Source: JAYODZ01 sp965662735 (GTDB lineage: Bacteria; Pseudomonadota; Alphaproteobacteria; RS24). Taken from it: a stretch of 64,000 nucleotides of DNA. Below the pieces are notes generated by a model. That model was not told the DNA's origin. It made no database searches and worked only from the letters and a program-made list of their open reading frames with translations. The position numbers were made by a program, and so were the translations under genes. How positions within the stretch are numbered: position 1 is the first letter of the stretch; each line of letters opens with the position of its first letter. The stretch is from assembly GCA_965662735.1 (NCBI GenBank), contig CBFIIU010000004.1:45862-109861 (forward strand), written 5' to 3'. Below, piece by piece: positions 32,554 to 41,524 of the stretch.

Positions 32554-33174
32554 TTATGTATTGGCTAAAATTTCTTTAGACGCGACGGCACCGGTGGCGT
32601 CGAGTTGGTAAAGATAAGGTTCGCCAGTTCCGATATTCACATCGATAATTTGTTCTGAGGTGAGCGCGTCCAACTCCATTACCAAAGCGCGCAGTGAATT
32701 ACCATGCGCGGCGACCAGCACATTTTTCCCAGCCTGTACGAGCGGCAAAATGTCTTGCCGAAAATAGGGCAATACGCGCTCGGCCGTATCTTTGAGACTT
32801 TCGCCTCCGGGGGGCGGAACATCGAATGAGCGTCGCCAAATATGAACTTGCTCGGCGCCCCATTTTTCCCGGGCATCGTCCTTATTGAGGCCCGACAGCT
32901 CGCCATAGTCGCGCTCGTTGAGCGCTTGATTGCGAATGACGGGTAAATCATCTTGCCCGAGCTCCGTTAAGATGCGCGCACATGTATTTTGAGCGCGCGA
33001 CAAGTCGGAAGTGAAGGCATGATCAAATACGAGGCCTTTCGCTTTCAGCGCCTTGCCCGCCGCTGTTGCTTCGGCACGGCCACGATCTGTTAAATCGGGA
33101 TCACGCCATCCCGTGAAAAGATTTTTTTCGTTCCACTCACTTTGTCCATGACGGACCAGTACTAACGTCGCCAT
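32554..33174 (-). CDS. gpmA: 2,3-bisphosphoglycerate-dependent phosphoglycerate mutase
   Basis: A 206-residue histidine phosphatase-fold enzyme interconverting 3- and 2-phosphoglycerate in glycolysis. The phosphorylated His9 is in LVRHGQSEWNEKNLFTGW; NERDYGELSGLNK and the second active-site histidine in AAHGNSLRAL are present. It is shorter than the 250-residue E. coli enzyme, as is usual for the alphaproteobacterial form. AGGGGG precedes ATG 33174. It follows dapB by 29 bases; convergent with ogt across 36 bases. Confidence 0.95.
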   Translation of the reverse strand: MATLVLVRHGQSEWNEKNLFTGWRDPDLTDRGRAEATAAGKALKAKGLVFDHAFTSDLSRAQNTCARILTELGQDDLPVIRNQALNERDYGELSGLNKDDAREKWGAEQVHIWRRSFDVPPPGGESLKDTAERVLPYFRQDILPLVQAGKNVLVAAHGNSLRALVMELDALTSEQIIDVNIGTGEPYLYQLDATGAVASKEILANT

Positions 33175-33203
33175 TTCTGCCCCCTGTTTGAAATATGATG
33201 GGA

Positions 33204-34007
33204 TTAATCTTCAAGCCCTAAGACATCGCGCATGGCGTAAAGACCGGGCGGTTGTCCATGGCCCCATTTGGCCGCCGCAAGAGCGCCAGAGGCAAAAATA
33301 TCCCGATTTTCAGCGCGATGGCTCAATCGAATTTGCTCATGGGCGCCCGCAAAAATAACATCGTGATCGCCCACCACCGAGCCGCCGCGCAGAGCAGCAA
33401 TACCAATGGCGCCCTCTTGGCGGGCCGACCCCACGCCATCGCGGCCCGTCTCGGTGTTACCGGAAAGTGGAATGCCCCGTCCCGCAGCGGCTGCTTCTCC
33501 CAAGAGGAGGGCCGTGCCCGAAGGCGCATCTACTTTGTGGCGGTGATGCATATCCAGAATTTCAATATCCCAAGACGGGTCGAGCGCTGCAGCGGCGCGT
33601 TTCACCAAAGCGGCCAACAGATTAACGCCGAGGCTCATATTTCCCGATTTGATGATGGTCGCATGGCGCGCCGCGGCCTCAATGGCGGTCAGATCTGCAT
33701 CCGAAAAGCCCGTCGTGCCGATGACGTGAACAAGGCGCGCCTGAGCCGCCAGCTCTGCCATGGCCACCGAGCTTTCAGGCACTGAAAAATCAATGATGGC
33801 ATCGGCATCCTTAATAATATCCAAAGCCTGATCTGAAACCTGCATCCCCAGCGGGGCCATTCCCATCACATGGCCGAGATCGGCCCCGAGCTGAGGGTGA
33901 CCCTTTGGCTCTAGACCGCCAAACAAATCAAGCTCGGGATCGAGATGAATAAGACGCAAAAGCGTCTGGCCCATGCGCCCAGCGCAACCATTAACGACAA
34001 TTTTCAT
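33204..34007 (-). CDS. dapB: 4-hydroxy-tetrahydrodipicolinate reductase
   Basis: A 267-residue NAD(P)H enzyme of lysine and diaminopimelate synthesis. The nucleotide-binding NGCAGRMGQTL is at the N-terminus, DFSVPESS and VIGTTGFSDADL follow, and the substrate-binding block is EILDMHHRHKVDAPSGTALLLGEA with the catalytic HH and K. The C-terminal ends GLYAMRDVLGL. It lies between dnaJ (221 bases upstream, with a tandem repeat in the spacer) and gpmA on the minus strand, an order seen in other alphaproteobacteria. Confidence 0.97.
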   Translation of the reverse strand: MKIVVNGCAGRMGQTLLRLIHLDPELDLFGGLEPKGHPQLGADLGHVMGMAPLGMQVSDQALDIIKDADAIIDFSVPESSVAMAELAAQARLVHVIGTTGFSDADLTAIEAAARHATIIKSGNMSLGVNLLAALVKRAAAALDPSWDIEILDMHHRHKVDAPSGTALLLGEAAAAGRGIPLSGNTETGRDGVGSARQEGAIGIAALRGGSVVGDHDVIFAGAHEQIRLSHRAENRDIFASGALAAAKWGHGQPPGLYAMRDVLGLED

Positions 34008-34146
34008 AAATCACTTATATCAGCGCCCGCGGTCGTCACCAAATGTTTTCCCAAATGGCGGCGGCTGAATTGTTGGTTCGTCATGCGATATCGGCGCGTG
34101 ACCCCAGCCGAATTAGATAGGGCTCATTCGATGAGGCGCTTTATAT

Positions 34147-34188
34147 AAGGCATATAAGATAAGGCATATAAGATAAGGCATATAAGAT
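34147..34188 (+). repeat. 14-bp tandem repeat between dnaJ and dapB
   Basis: Three exact head-to-tail copies of AAGGCATATAAGAT (34147-34160, 34161-34174, 34175-34188), with a partial fourth. It lies in the 221-base dnaJ-dapB spacer, is AT-rich and non-coding, and the 14-base period excludes a coding role. Confidence 0.95.
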
Positions 34189-34228
34189 AAGCCGCATTAG
34201 ATGGGGCGGCGCTCCAGGGGAGATGCGT

Positions 34229-35350
34229 TTACTTCGCGCCCGTTTGCTTTTTAAAGCGCGCGGTTTCGGGATAGGTATCCTCGCCGCTTTCGGCTTCAAA
34301 TTGTTTGAGCAATTTTTCTTGAGCCCTGCTCAACTTGCTGGGCATCTCAACGGTAATTTGAACATAAAGGTCCCCGGTGGCGCGGCTGCGCAACACCGGC
34401 ATGCCCTTACCCCGCAAGCGGAATTGTTGGCCAGGCTGGGCGCCTTTCGGAATAGCTACTTTCACGCGTTTGCCATCGAGCAAGGGAAGCTCGACCGAGC
34501 TGCCCAACGCCGCCTGAGTGAGGGTGACGGGCACATGGCAAAAGAGGTCTGAGCCGTCGCGCTGCAAAACGGGGTGCGGCTGCACATTCACAAATACATA
34601 TAGATCGCCTGGCTCAGCGCCACGGGCGCTCGCATCGCCCTCGCCGCTTAAGCGGATCCGCGTGCCATCCTCGACACCAGCGGGCACAGAAACTGAAAGC
34701 GAGCGACTTTGTGCGACATGGCCCCGCCCAGAACAATCCGTACACGGTGAACTGATCACGCTCCCTGTTCCCTGACACACATGGCAGGGGCGTTCGACCA
34801 TGAAAAAGCCTTGTTGCGCCCGCACTTTACCGTGACCTTGACAGGTGCCACAGGTGTTCGGTGTCGTGCCTGGCTTGGCCCCCGAGCCGTCGCAGGTATC
34901 ACAGGGGGCGTTGCGGTTTAATTTTATTTTGCGCTCAACGCCGGTAAACGCTTCTTCTAATGAGATTGTGACATCGGTGCGTAAATCGCTGCCGCGTTGA
35001 CGACGGGCGCGGCCACCGCCCTGGCGACGGCCTCCAAAAAATTCTTCAAAAATGTCGCCGACCGATCCAAAATCGCTAAAGCCTCCAAAGCCGCCTCCAA
35101 AGCCGCCTTGTTGAGGCCCACCATTTTCAAAGGCCGCGTAGCCAAACTGATCATAGGCTGCGCGGCTTTGATCATCCTTGAGCGTGTCATAGGCATTGGT
35201 GACTTCTTTGAACTTTTTTTCCGCCTCAGCATCCCCCGGATTGACGTCGGGATGATATTGTTTCGCCAGCTTTCGGTAGGCCGATTTCAGTTCAGCCGCC
35301 GAGGCGGAGCGGTCGACGCCCAAAATTTCATAGAGATCACGTTTTGACAT
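34229..35350 (-). CDS. dnaJ: Chaperone protein DnaJ
   Basis: A 373-residue Hsp40 co-chaperone that stimulates DnaK ATPase and delivers clients. The J domain carries HPD in QYHPDVNPGD; then a Gly/Phe-rich region with repeated GGFGG, and the zinc centre with four CxxCxGxG motifs (CDTCDGSG, CGTCQGHG, CHVCQGTG, CTDCSGRG). The C-terminal substrate-binding domains complete a full-length class A DnaJ. AAGGCGG precedes ATG 35350. It follows dnaK by 63 bases on the same strand and is likely cotranscribed from the dnaK promoter. Confidence 0.98.
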   Translation of the reverse strand: MSKRDLYEILGVDRSASAAELKSAYRKLAKQYHPDVNPGDAEAEKKFKEVTNAYDTLKDDQSRAAYDQFGYAAFENGGPQQGGFGGGFGGFSDFGSVGDIFEEFFGGRRQGGGRARRQRGSDLRTDVTISLEEAFTGVERKIKLNRNAPCDTCDGSGAKPGTTPNTCGTCQGHGKVRAQQGFFMVERPCHVCQGTGSVISSPCTDCSGRGHVAQSRSLSVSVPAGVEDGTRIRLSGEGDASARGAEPGDLYVFVNVQPHPVLQRDGSDLFCHVPVTLTQAALGSSVELPLLDGKRVKVAIPKGAQPGQQFRLRGKGMPVLRSRATGDLYVQITVEMPSKLSRAQEKLLKQFEAESGEDTYPETARFKKQTGAK

Positions 35351-35413
35351 AGATCCGCCTTAACCTGAAAAAGGCGCCGAAGAAAGCGCGCGTGAAAGCT
35401 TTGAAAGCCTACC

Positions 35414-37321
35414 TTAGGAGGCTTTCTTATCGTCGTCGACTTCTTCGAAATCAGCGTCGACAACATTATCGTCGTCATCTTGCGCGTCTTGTGCGGCGGC
35501 GGCTTCTGCGGCTTCTTGTTGATCCTTATAGATCGCCTCGCCCAGTTTCATGGCTGCGGCGCTTAAGGCCTGCGCTTTGGTGTTGATGTCGTCGATGTTG
35601 TCTTTCTCGAGCGCCTCTTTAAGGTCAGTGATCGCCGCTTCGGCTGCTTCAACGTCACCCGCATCGAGTTTATCCTTATTCTCCTCGATTGATTTTTCGG
35701 TGGCGTGGATCAGGCTTTGCGCATTATTACGTGCCTCGGCTTCTGCCCGCCGCGTCTTATCGGCCTCGGCATTGGCTTCGGCTTCTTTCACCATGCGCTC
35801 AATATCATCATCCGACAGACCGCCGGATGCTTCGATCCGAATTTTTTGTTCCTTGCCCGAGGCTTTGTCGGTCGCAGATACATTGACCAAGCCATTGGCA
35901 TCAATATCGAAGGAGACTTCGATTTGCGGCACACCACGGGGAGCCGGTGGAATGCCTTCCAAATTAAACTGCCCGAGCTGCTTATTATCCGCGGCCATTT
36001 CCCGTTCGCCTTGGTAGACCGAAATCGTTACAGCAGATTGATTGTCATCCGCGGTCGAGAAAACCTGTGACTTTTTAGTGGGGATGGTTGTGTTGCGATC
36101 GATTAAGCGCGTGAACACACCGCCCAATGTTTCAATGCCCAAGGAGAGGGGTGTTACATCGAGCAAGAGCACGTCTTTCACATCGCCCTGCAGAACGCCG
36201 GCTTGAATAGCCGCGCCCATGGCGACCACCTCGTCGGGGTTTACGCTCATGTTCGGTTCTTTGCCAAAAATTTCTTTCACAAAAGAGCGAATGCGGGGCA
36301 TCCGTGTTTGGCCCCCGACCAGCACAATTTCATCAATCTCAGAAATGCTGATCCCGGCATCTTTGAGCGCTGCTTCGCAGGGTTTGCGGGTGCGTTGGAT
36401 CAAGGACTCGACCAAGCCTTCGAGGTCGGTGCGGGTCATTTTGACATTCAGGTGCTTGGGCCCGCTTTGGTCGGCGGTGATAAATGGGAGGTTAACCTCT
36501 GTTTGCGAGGAAGATGACAGCTCGATTTTGGCTTTTTCGGCCGCTTCTTTTAACCGCTGCAAGGCCAGCTTGTCGGAGCGCAGGTCAATGCCGGCCTCTT
36601 TCTTAAACTGATCGGCTAAATAATCGACCACAACAATATCGAAATCTTCACCTCCGAGGAAGGTATCACCATTGGTGGCTTTAACTTCGAAAACGCCGTC
36701 ACCAATTTCTAAGATAGACACATCAAAGGTGCCGCCGCCCAAGTCATACACGACGATGGTCTGACCGTCTTTTTTATCGAGACCATAGGCGAGCGAGGCC
36801 GCGGTTGGCTCATTAATGATGCGCAATACTTCTAGACCGGCAATTTTGCCCGCATCTTTTGTGGCCTGCCGCTGTGCATCGTTAAAATAAGCAGGAACGG
36901 TGATGACGGCTTTATCAACCGTTTCGCCAAGATAACTCTCAGCAGTTTCCTTCATTTTTTGGAGAATAAAGGCAGAGATTTGCGATGGCGAATATTTCTC
37001 GTTTCGTGCCTCAACCCATGCATCACCATTATCGGCTTTCACAATAGAGAACGGCACCAGCCCCTTATCTTTTTGGGTGGCTGGATCATCATAGGGCCGT
37101 CCGATCAAGCGCTTAATTGCGAATAATGTGTTTCCCGGGTTTGTCACGGCTTGACGTTTGGCGGGCTGGCCAACCAGGCGCTCGCCATCTTCCGAAAACG
37201 CCACCATAGACGGCGTGGTCCGCGCCCCTTCCGCGTTCTCAATTACTCGCGGTGTGCTTCCTTCCATCACGGCGACGCATGAATTTGTCGTTCCGAGGTC
37301 AATTCCTATCACTTTTCCCAT
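35414..37321 (-). CDS. dnaK: Chaperone protein DnaK (Hsp70)
   Basis: A 635-residue ATP-driven chaperone. The N-terminus IGIDLGTTNSCVAVMEG is the actin-fold phosphate-1 motif; VYDLGGGTFDVSIL and the adenosine motif LVGGQTRMPRI follow. The substrate-binding domain begins at about DVTPLSLGIET, and the lid ends in an acidic tail with EEVDD. Full length, no truncation. A sigma-32 type promoter is seen upstream (37421-37451). Its 5' neighbour is alkB, transcribed away from it. Confidence 0.98.
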   Translation of the reverse strand: MGKVIGIDLGTTNSCVAVMEGSTPRVIENAEGARTTPSMVAFSEDGERLVGQPAKRQAVTNPGNTLFAIKRLIGRPYDDPATQKDKGLVPFSIVKADNGDAWVEARNEKYSPSQISAFILQKMKETAESYLGETVDKAVITVPAYFNDAQRQATKDAGKIAGLEVLRIINEPTAASLAYGLDKKDGQTIVVYDLGGGTFDVSILEIGDGVFEVKATNGDTFLGGEDFDIVVVDYLADQFKKEAGIDLRSDKLALQRLKEAAEKAKIELSSSSQTEVNLPFITADQSGPKHLNVKMTRTDLEGLVESLIQRTRKPCEAALKDAGISISEIDEIVLVGGQTRMPRIRSFVKEIFGKEPNMSVNPDEVVAMGAAIQAGVLQGDVKDVLLLDVTPLSLGIETLGGVFTRLIDRNTTIPTKKSQVFSTADDNQSAVTISVYQGEREMAADNKQLGQFNLEGIPPAPRGVPQIEVSFDIDANGLVNVSATDKASGKEQKIRIEASGGLSDDDIERMVKEAEANAEADKTRRAEAEARNNAQSLIHATEKSIEENKDKLDAGDVEAAEAAITDLKEALEKDNIDDINTKAQALSAAAMKLGEAIYKDQQEAAEAAAAQDAQDDDDNVVDADFEEVDDDKKAS

Positions 37322-37420
37322 AGCCGGCTCTCACTTTAATTCTATTTATCATCTTAATTAGTGGTTCACTGGGCCTGCCGAACGCCGCATGGTGCGGTCG
37401 TCGCTCGCAAGCTTTGGTTT

Positions 37421-37451
37421 TTATATAAGGATCCCCTAAGCTGACTACAAG
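37421..37451 (-). promoter_or_regulatory. Candidate sigma-32 heat-shock promoter of dnaK
   Basis: On the minus strand: CTTG, 18 bases, then CTTATATAA. This fits the alphaproteobacterial sigma-32 consensus CTTG-N17/18-CYTATnT. It lies 100 bases upstream of the dnaK start, giving a leader of about 90 bases. No CIRCE element was seen here. Confidence 0.6.
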
Positions 37452-37513
37452 GCGGGAGAGGAAATTCACCCAGAAATTATGGGAAATTCTTCAAGAAAAG
37501 AGGTAAATACAAG

Positions 37514-38149
37514 ATGTTGGGGCCTGGCGTTAATTATAGAGCTGGATATTGGGACAAAGAGATGCAGCGCCGAATATGTGATGCGGTGGCGCAGGTTATT
37601 TCGCACGCGCCTTTGTTCCGCCCGACCATGCCGCGCACCGGAAAGCCGTGGTCGATCCACATGACCAATGCAGGGACACTCGGCTGGATATCGGATCGGG
37701 CGGGGTATCGTTATCAATCGACCCATCCGGAAACTGGTGCGCCATGGCCGCCGCTTTTTCCCGAGCTTATTTCGGCGTGGCAGGACCTCACCGGGCGCTC
37801 GGATCAGCCAGAATGTTGTCTGATCAATTATTATGATCAATCGACCTCGAAAATGGGACTGCATCAAGACCGCGATGAAGACGAGCTGGAGGCGCCGATT
37901 GTCTCTTTTTCCTTGGGCGACAGTGCAGTTTTTCGGATGGGGGGCCTCACGCGGCAGGCCCCGACCCGATCGATCAGGTTACATTCGGGCGATGCCTTGG
38001 TGTTTGGCGGTCCCGCGCGCCTTGCCTTTCATGGCATTGACCGCGTCTTGGCGGGCTCTTCGCAAATCCTCTCCGATCACCCGGCCTTTGCGGGTGGGCG
38101 CCTTAATCTGACCCTGAGACGCGTCTCCCGAGCGGCGCCAGACCAATGA
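37514..38149 (+). CDS. alkB: Alkylated DNA repair dioxygenase AlkB
   Basis: A 211-residue Fe(II)/2-oxoglutarate dioxygenase that repairs 1-methyladenine and 3-methylcytosine by oxidative demethylation. The metal ligands are H117 and D119 in GLHQDRDE and H173 in AFHGIDRV; the oxoglutarate-binding arginines are in GGRLNLTLRR. WSIHMTNAGTLGW, which resembles the substrate-lid region of AlkB, precedes them. AAGAGG lies about 10 bases before ATG 37514. It interrupts the heat-shock cluster, pointing opposite to dnaK and to grpE-hrcA. Confidence 0.95.
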   Translation: MLGPGVNYRAGYWDKEMQRRICDAVAQVISHAPLFRPTMPRTGKPWSIHMTNAGTLGWISDRAGYRYQSTHPETGAPWPPLFPELISAWQDLTGRSDQPECCLINYYDQSTSKMGLHQDRDEDELEAPIVSFSLGDSAVFRMGGLTRQAPTRSIRLHSGDALVFGGPARLAFHGIDRVLAGSSQILSDHPAFAGGRLNLTLRRVSRAAPDQ

Positions 38150-38203
38150 GGGGCTAAAATGATGAAGGTGGTGCAGGTACCGCCTCGTCGGCTTTGCTGA
38201 CGC

Positions 38204-38878
38204 CTAGTCGGCTTTGGCAACGCCCACACGAGCGGGGCGCAAGAGCCGTTCGCCAATGCGATAGCCCGCCTCAATGACTTCGATAATTGTACCCGCAGCT
38301 TGGCCTGTGCCCGGCGTTTCAAACATGGCCTCATGAAAATTCGGATCGAATTTTTCTCCCAAAGGCGTGATCGGGCTGATTTGATGGCGCTCAAAAGTGG
38401 CCAATAAATCGCGCTCCGTCGCGGCGACGCCCTCAATTAAGGCCGCAACATTTTCCGGCAAGTCGGCGCGGCTCTCTTCCGGTAAAGCCGCCAGGGCCCG
38501 CCCGAGATTATCGGCAACGGAGAGCATGTCGCGGCCAAAGCGCATCATCCCATATTGTTGCGCATCGATGCGATCGCGCTCGGCCCGACGGCGGGTATTC
38601 TCCAGCTCGGCCAAGGCGCGCAATAATTTGTCATTTAATTCAGCCATTTGATCGGCCGGATCAATAGGAGCTTGTTCTTGTGGCGCGTCATCGGACGCCG
38701 ATTGAGCCTCTGGCGCGCTGTCCGTGTCATGCGCCTTCGCTGCGTCCGCCGGATCTGTGGGCGTCTCGGATGCTTTTTGATCTTGCGTGTCAGTTGCCTC
38801 GGTATCGCCCGCAAGGGTTTCGGCATCAGTGTTCTCAGGGCTTTCCTGAGGGCTGTGAGATTTCATTTCATCGACCAT
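38204..38878 (-). CDS. grpE: Nucleotide exchange factor GrpE
   Basis: A 224-residue GrpE that releases ADP from DnaK. The first 75 residues are acidic and low-complexity (rich in Asp, Thr, Glu, Ala); the coiled coil follows with LLRALAELENTRRRAERDR, and the C-terminal beta domain contains the signature EKFDPNFHEAMF and GYRIGERLLRPARVGV. GAGGAG precedes ATG 38878; a second ATG four codons later is possible. It is 15 bases downstream of hrcA and so probably cotranscribed with it. Confidence 0.97.
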   Translation of the reverse strand: MVDEMKSHSPQESPENTDAETLAGDTEATDTQDQKASETPTDPADAAKAHDTDSAPEAQSASDDAPQEQAPIDPADQMAELNDKLLRALAELENTRRRAERDRIDAQQYGMMRFGRDMLSVADNLGRALAALPEESRADLPENVAALIEGVAATERDLLATFERHQISPITPLGEKFDPNFHEAMFETPGTGQAAGTIIEVIEAGYRIGERLLRPARVGVAKAD

Positions 38879-38893
38879 AAGAAGCTCCTCGTT

Positions 38894-39985
38894 TCAGGAT
38901 GTGTGAACGTGACCCGGTTCGGTTCGCTCGAGCGAATAAGTGACAAGGCGGGCCGTATGATCCACGAGCGGAATAAGCCGCGCATAATTGCTGCGTGTCG
39001 GCGCGATGATCCCCAGCACGCCAACAATCTGCCGATCTTTATCGCGATAGCCGCGCACGATCAAGCTCGAACCCGATAAAGAGAAAAGCTTTGTCTCGGC
39101 GCCGATAAAAATTCGGACGCTGTCGCCCTCCTCGGCATTGGCGAGGAGCTCGATTAAATCTTTTTTCCGTTCAAGATCCTCGAGTAAAATACGAATTCGC
39201 TCAAGGTCATCTGTCTCTATATTATTCAGTAAATTCGACTGCCCGCGCACGATTAATGATTTCTCCTGTGGGGCATTATTATCGCCAGGGGCGGCCGCCC
39301 AGTCGGCCAGCCCGGTCTCAATCACTTGCGCAGACAAAATGTCGAGCTCGGCCTCGGCCCGCCTTATCTCATCCAGGGTTGATTGGCGCACCTCATGGAT
39401 GCTGCGGCCTTTAAGGCGCGCATTTAGATAATTGCTCGCCATCACCAAATGGGCGGGGGTGATGCCTTTGGGGCGCTTAATGAGCCGGTTCTCTACGCGA
39501 TCTCGTGCGTCGACCATCACCACCAGCAATTGCTCGTCGGAGACCGGAATAAATTCGATATGTTTCACCGTTTCCGTTTGGTTGGGCACAACCACCAGAC
39601 TGGCGCAGGAGCTGAGGCCGGTGAGGCTTTCAACCGCCCGCGTCACAAGGTCGGTTAAATTTCCCTGTTGGGGCCGTTCTGCCAATTGCGGCAAGATTTC
39701 AAGACGCTCAGCTTCAGATAATTCCCCGACCTGCAACAACCCATCCACGAATAAGCGTAACCCTTGTTCTGTCGGCAGACGCCCGGCCGAAATGTGAGGG
39801 GAATAGAGCAGCCCCAGTGACTCGAGATCGGCCATGGTGGCGCGAATAGAGGCCGGCGACAGACGTTGGCTCATCGTCTCGGCTATAAACTTAGATCCAA
39901 TCGGATCACCGTGCTCCAGATAGTTCTCGACAATATGCCGAAACACCATCCGCGCCCGCTCATTGAGGTCGTTTAAATTTCCCAT
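38894..39985 (-). CDS. hrcA: Heat-inducible transcription repressor HrcA
   Basis: A 363-residue repressor that binds CIRCE operators upstream of chaperone genes. The N-terminal winged helix reads RARMVFRHIVENYLEHGDPIGSKF and SPASIRATMADLESLGLLYSPHISAGRLPTEQGLR; the middle GAF-like domain includes ERKKDLIELL and FIGAE, and the C-terminus GVLGIIAPTRSNYARLI. No CIRCE inverted repeat is visible in the window, so its likely targets, such as groESL, lie elsewhere. It heads the hrcA-grpE pair and is divergent from rph. Confidence 0.97.
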   Translation of the reverse strand: MGNLNDLNERARMVFRHIVENYLEHGDPIGSKFIAETMSQRLSPASIRATMADLESLGLLYSPHISAGRLPTEQGLRLFVDGLLQVGELSEAERLEILPQLAERPQQGNLTDLVTRAVESLTGLSSCASLVVVPNQTETVKHIEFIPVSDEQLLVVMVDARDRVENRLIKRPKGITPAHLVMASNYLNARLKGRSIHEVRQSTLDEIRRAEAELDILSAQVIETGLADWAAAPGDNNAPQEKSLIVRGQSNLLNNIETDDLERIRILLEDLERKKDLIELLANAEEGDSVRIFIGAETKLFSLSGSSLIVRGYRDKDRQIVGVLGIIAPTRSNYARLIPLVDHTARLVTYSLERTEPGHVHTS

Positions 39986-40172
39986 GCGCTATATTTAGGA
40001 TGTCTGACGTGGAAATCCTAGGGGCTGTTCTTGTGCTGTGTCATTTCGTGGCAAGGGTGCTGCGCGCATGCGGATCTTAATATCATGGGGATCTTCATGT
40101 AATGGGCGTCCTGGGCTTGCGGTGCTTCGCCGAGTTGGTTAAACCAGAGACCATCGCACAAATGGAGGTGTT

Positions 40173-40898
40173 ATGTCAGTTCAACGTCCTAGCGGCCGCG
40201 GCCCCGAAGTTTTACGCCCCGTCTCAATCGAAACCGGTGTGTCCAAACATGCTGAAGGGTCTTGCTTGATCAAATTTGGGGACACACATGTTTTGTGCAC
40301 AGCGAGTTTTGAAACACGCGTGCCGCCTTGGTTGCGCGGTCGTGAAGAGGGATGGGTGACCGCTGAATATGGCATGTTGCCGCGCGCGACCGGCGATCGG
40401 ATGCGCCGCGAGGCGAGCGCAGGAAAACAATCCGGACGCACCCAAGAAATCCAGCGTTTAATTGGACGATCCTTGCGTGCGGTCACAGATTTGAAAGCGC
40501 TGGGCGAGGTTCAGATCACACTCGATTGTGATGTAATCCAAGCCGATGGCGGCACACGTACCGCGTCCATTACCGGCGCGTGGGTGGCCTTGCATCAATG
40601 TATTGAGGCTAAACGTGCAGAGGGGCTGATTTCAGGCCCCGTTCTAAAGGACCATGTTGCCGCTCTCTCATGTGGCATTTATCAGGGCCTGCCAGTTGCT
40701 GATCTCGATTATGCTGAAGACAGCGTCGCCGATACAGACGGTAATTTTGTGATGACCGGCGCCGGCGCCCTTGTTGAAATTCAAGCGACGGCAGAGGGCG
40801 ATGCGTTTAGCGCGGCTGAGTTTGATCAATTGATGACCTTAGCCCGCAATGGCATTCGCCAGCTTGTTGAGGTGCAGAAAAAGGCGATCGGCGCGTAA
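40173..40898 (+). CDS. rph: Ribonuclease PH
   Basis: A 241-residue phosphorolytic 3' exoribonuclease that trims tRNA precursors. Diagnostic parts are GDTHVLCTASFETRVPPWLRG, EYGMLPRATGDRMRREA and SGRTQEIQRLIGRSLR, followed by LDCDVIQADGGTRTASITG and the phosphate-binding residues in the RPH domain. GGAGG precedes ATG 40173. It overlaps rdgB by one base. The rph-rdgB-hemW order is conserved in alphaproteobacteria. It is divergent from hrcA, with 187 bases between. Confidence 0.97.
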   Translation: MSVQRPSGRGPEVLRPVSIETGVSKHAEGSCLIKFGDTHVLCTASFETRVPPWLRGREEGWVTAEYGMLPRATGDRMRREASAGKQSGRTQEIQRLIGRSLRAVTDLKALGEVQITLDCDVIQADGGTRTASITGAWVALHQCIEAKRAEGLISGPVLKDHVAALSCGIYQGLPVADLDYAEDSVADTDGNFVMTGAGALVEIQATAEGDAFSAAEFDQLMTLARNGIRQLVEVQKKAIGA

Positions 40899-41515
40899 TG
40901 GCCCGCCGCCTCGCCGAAGGTCAATTGGTCGTCGCGTCGCATAATAAAGGGAAGGTGCGCGAGATCGGCGATCTTCTTATTCCTTACGGCATTCACCCCA
41001 TCAGTGCGGCTGACTTGAATTTACCCGAGCCCGAGGAAACTGAACCCAGCTTTCGTGGAAACGCCCGGCTCAAAGCCTTGGCGGCCGCCCGTGCCGCGCA
41101 GCAGCCCGCTTTGGCCGATGATAGTGGCCTATGTGTGAACGCGCTGGGGGGCGATCCTGGCATTTATTCGGCACGCTGGGCTGAACGCCCCGATGGGTCG
41201 CGCGACTTTGCCTATGCAATGGAGAAGGTCGAGCAGGCCTTAACGGGCCATCAAGATCGTTCGGCCTATTTCGTCTGTGCCTTATGCTTGGCGTGGCCGG
41301 ATGGGCATTGCGAAGATTTTGAAGGTCGTGTCACCGGCCATCTGGTTTGGCCGCCGCGTGGCGAAGCCGGGTTTGGCTATGATCCCGTATTTTTGCCGGA
41401 AGGGGGCCGCCTTACTTTCGGTGAAATGGACCCCGATGATAAACATGCGCAATCGCATCGCGCCGATGCCTTTCATCAATTGGTCGCGGCCTGTCTTTCT
41501 TCCCGAGCCGATTAA
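40898..41515 (+). CDS. rdgB: dITP/XTP pyrophosphatase (Ham1/RdgB)
   Basis: A 205-residue nucleotide-pool sanitising enzyme hydrolysing ITP, dITP and XTP. The N-terminal ASHNKGKVREIGDLL, the ETEPSFRGNARLKA block, the catalytic DDSGLCVNALGGDPGIYSARWA and the specificity segment GFGYDPVF are all visible. C-terminal SHRADAF (the H-R-x-A motif) completes it. ATG 40898 overlaps the rph stop by one base. hemW starts 9 bases after its stop. Confidence 0.97.
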   Translation: MARRLAEGQLVVASHNKGKVREIGDLLIPYGIHPISAADLNLPEPEETEPSFRGNARLKALAAARAAQQPALADDSGLCVNALGGDPGIYSARWAERPDGSRDFAYAMEKVEQALTGHQDRSAYFVCALCLAWPDGHCEDFEGRVTGHLVWPPRGEAGFGYDPVFLPEGGRLTFGEMDPDDKHAQSHRADAFHQLVAACLSSRAD

Positions 41516-41524
41516 GGCCAAGCT

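Noticed and set aside
39986..40172. hrcA-rph spacer examined for CIRCE, sigma-32 promoter and tRNA
   Set aside because: No TTAGCACTC-N9-GAGTGCTAA repeat, no CTTG/-10 pair with proper spacing and no tRNA-like cloverleaf were seen.
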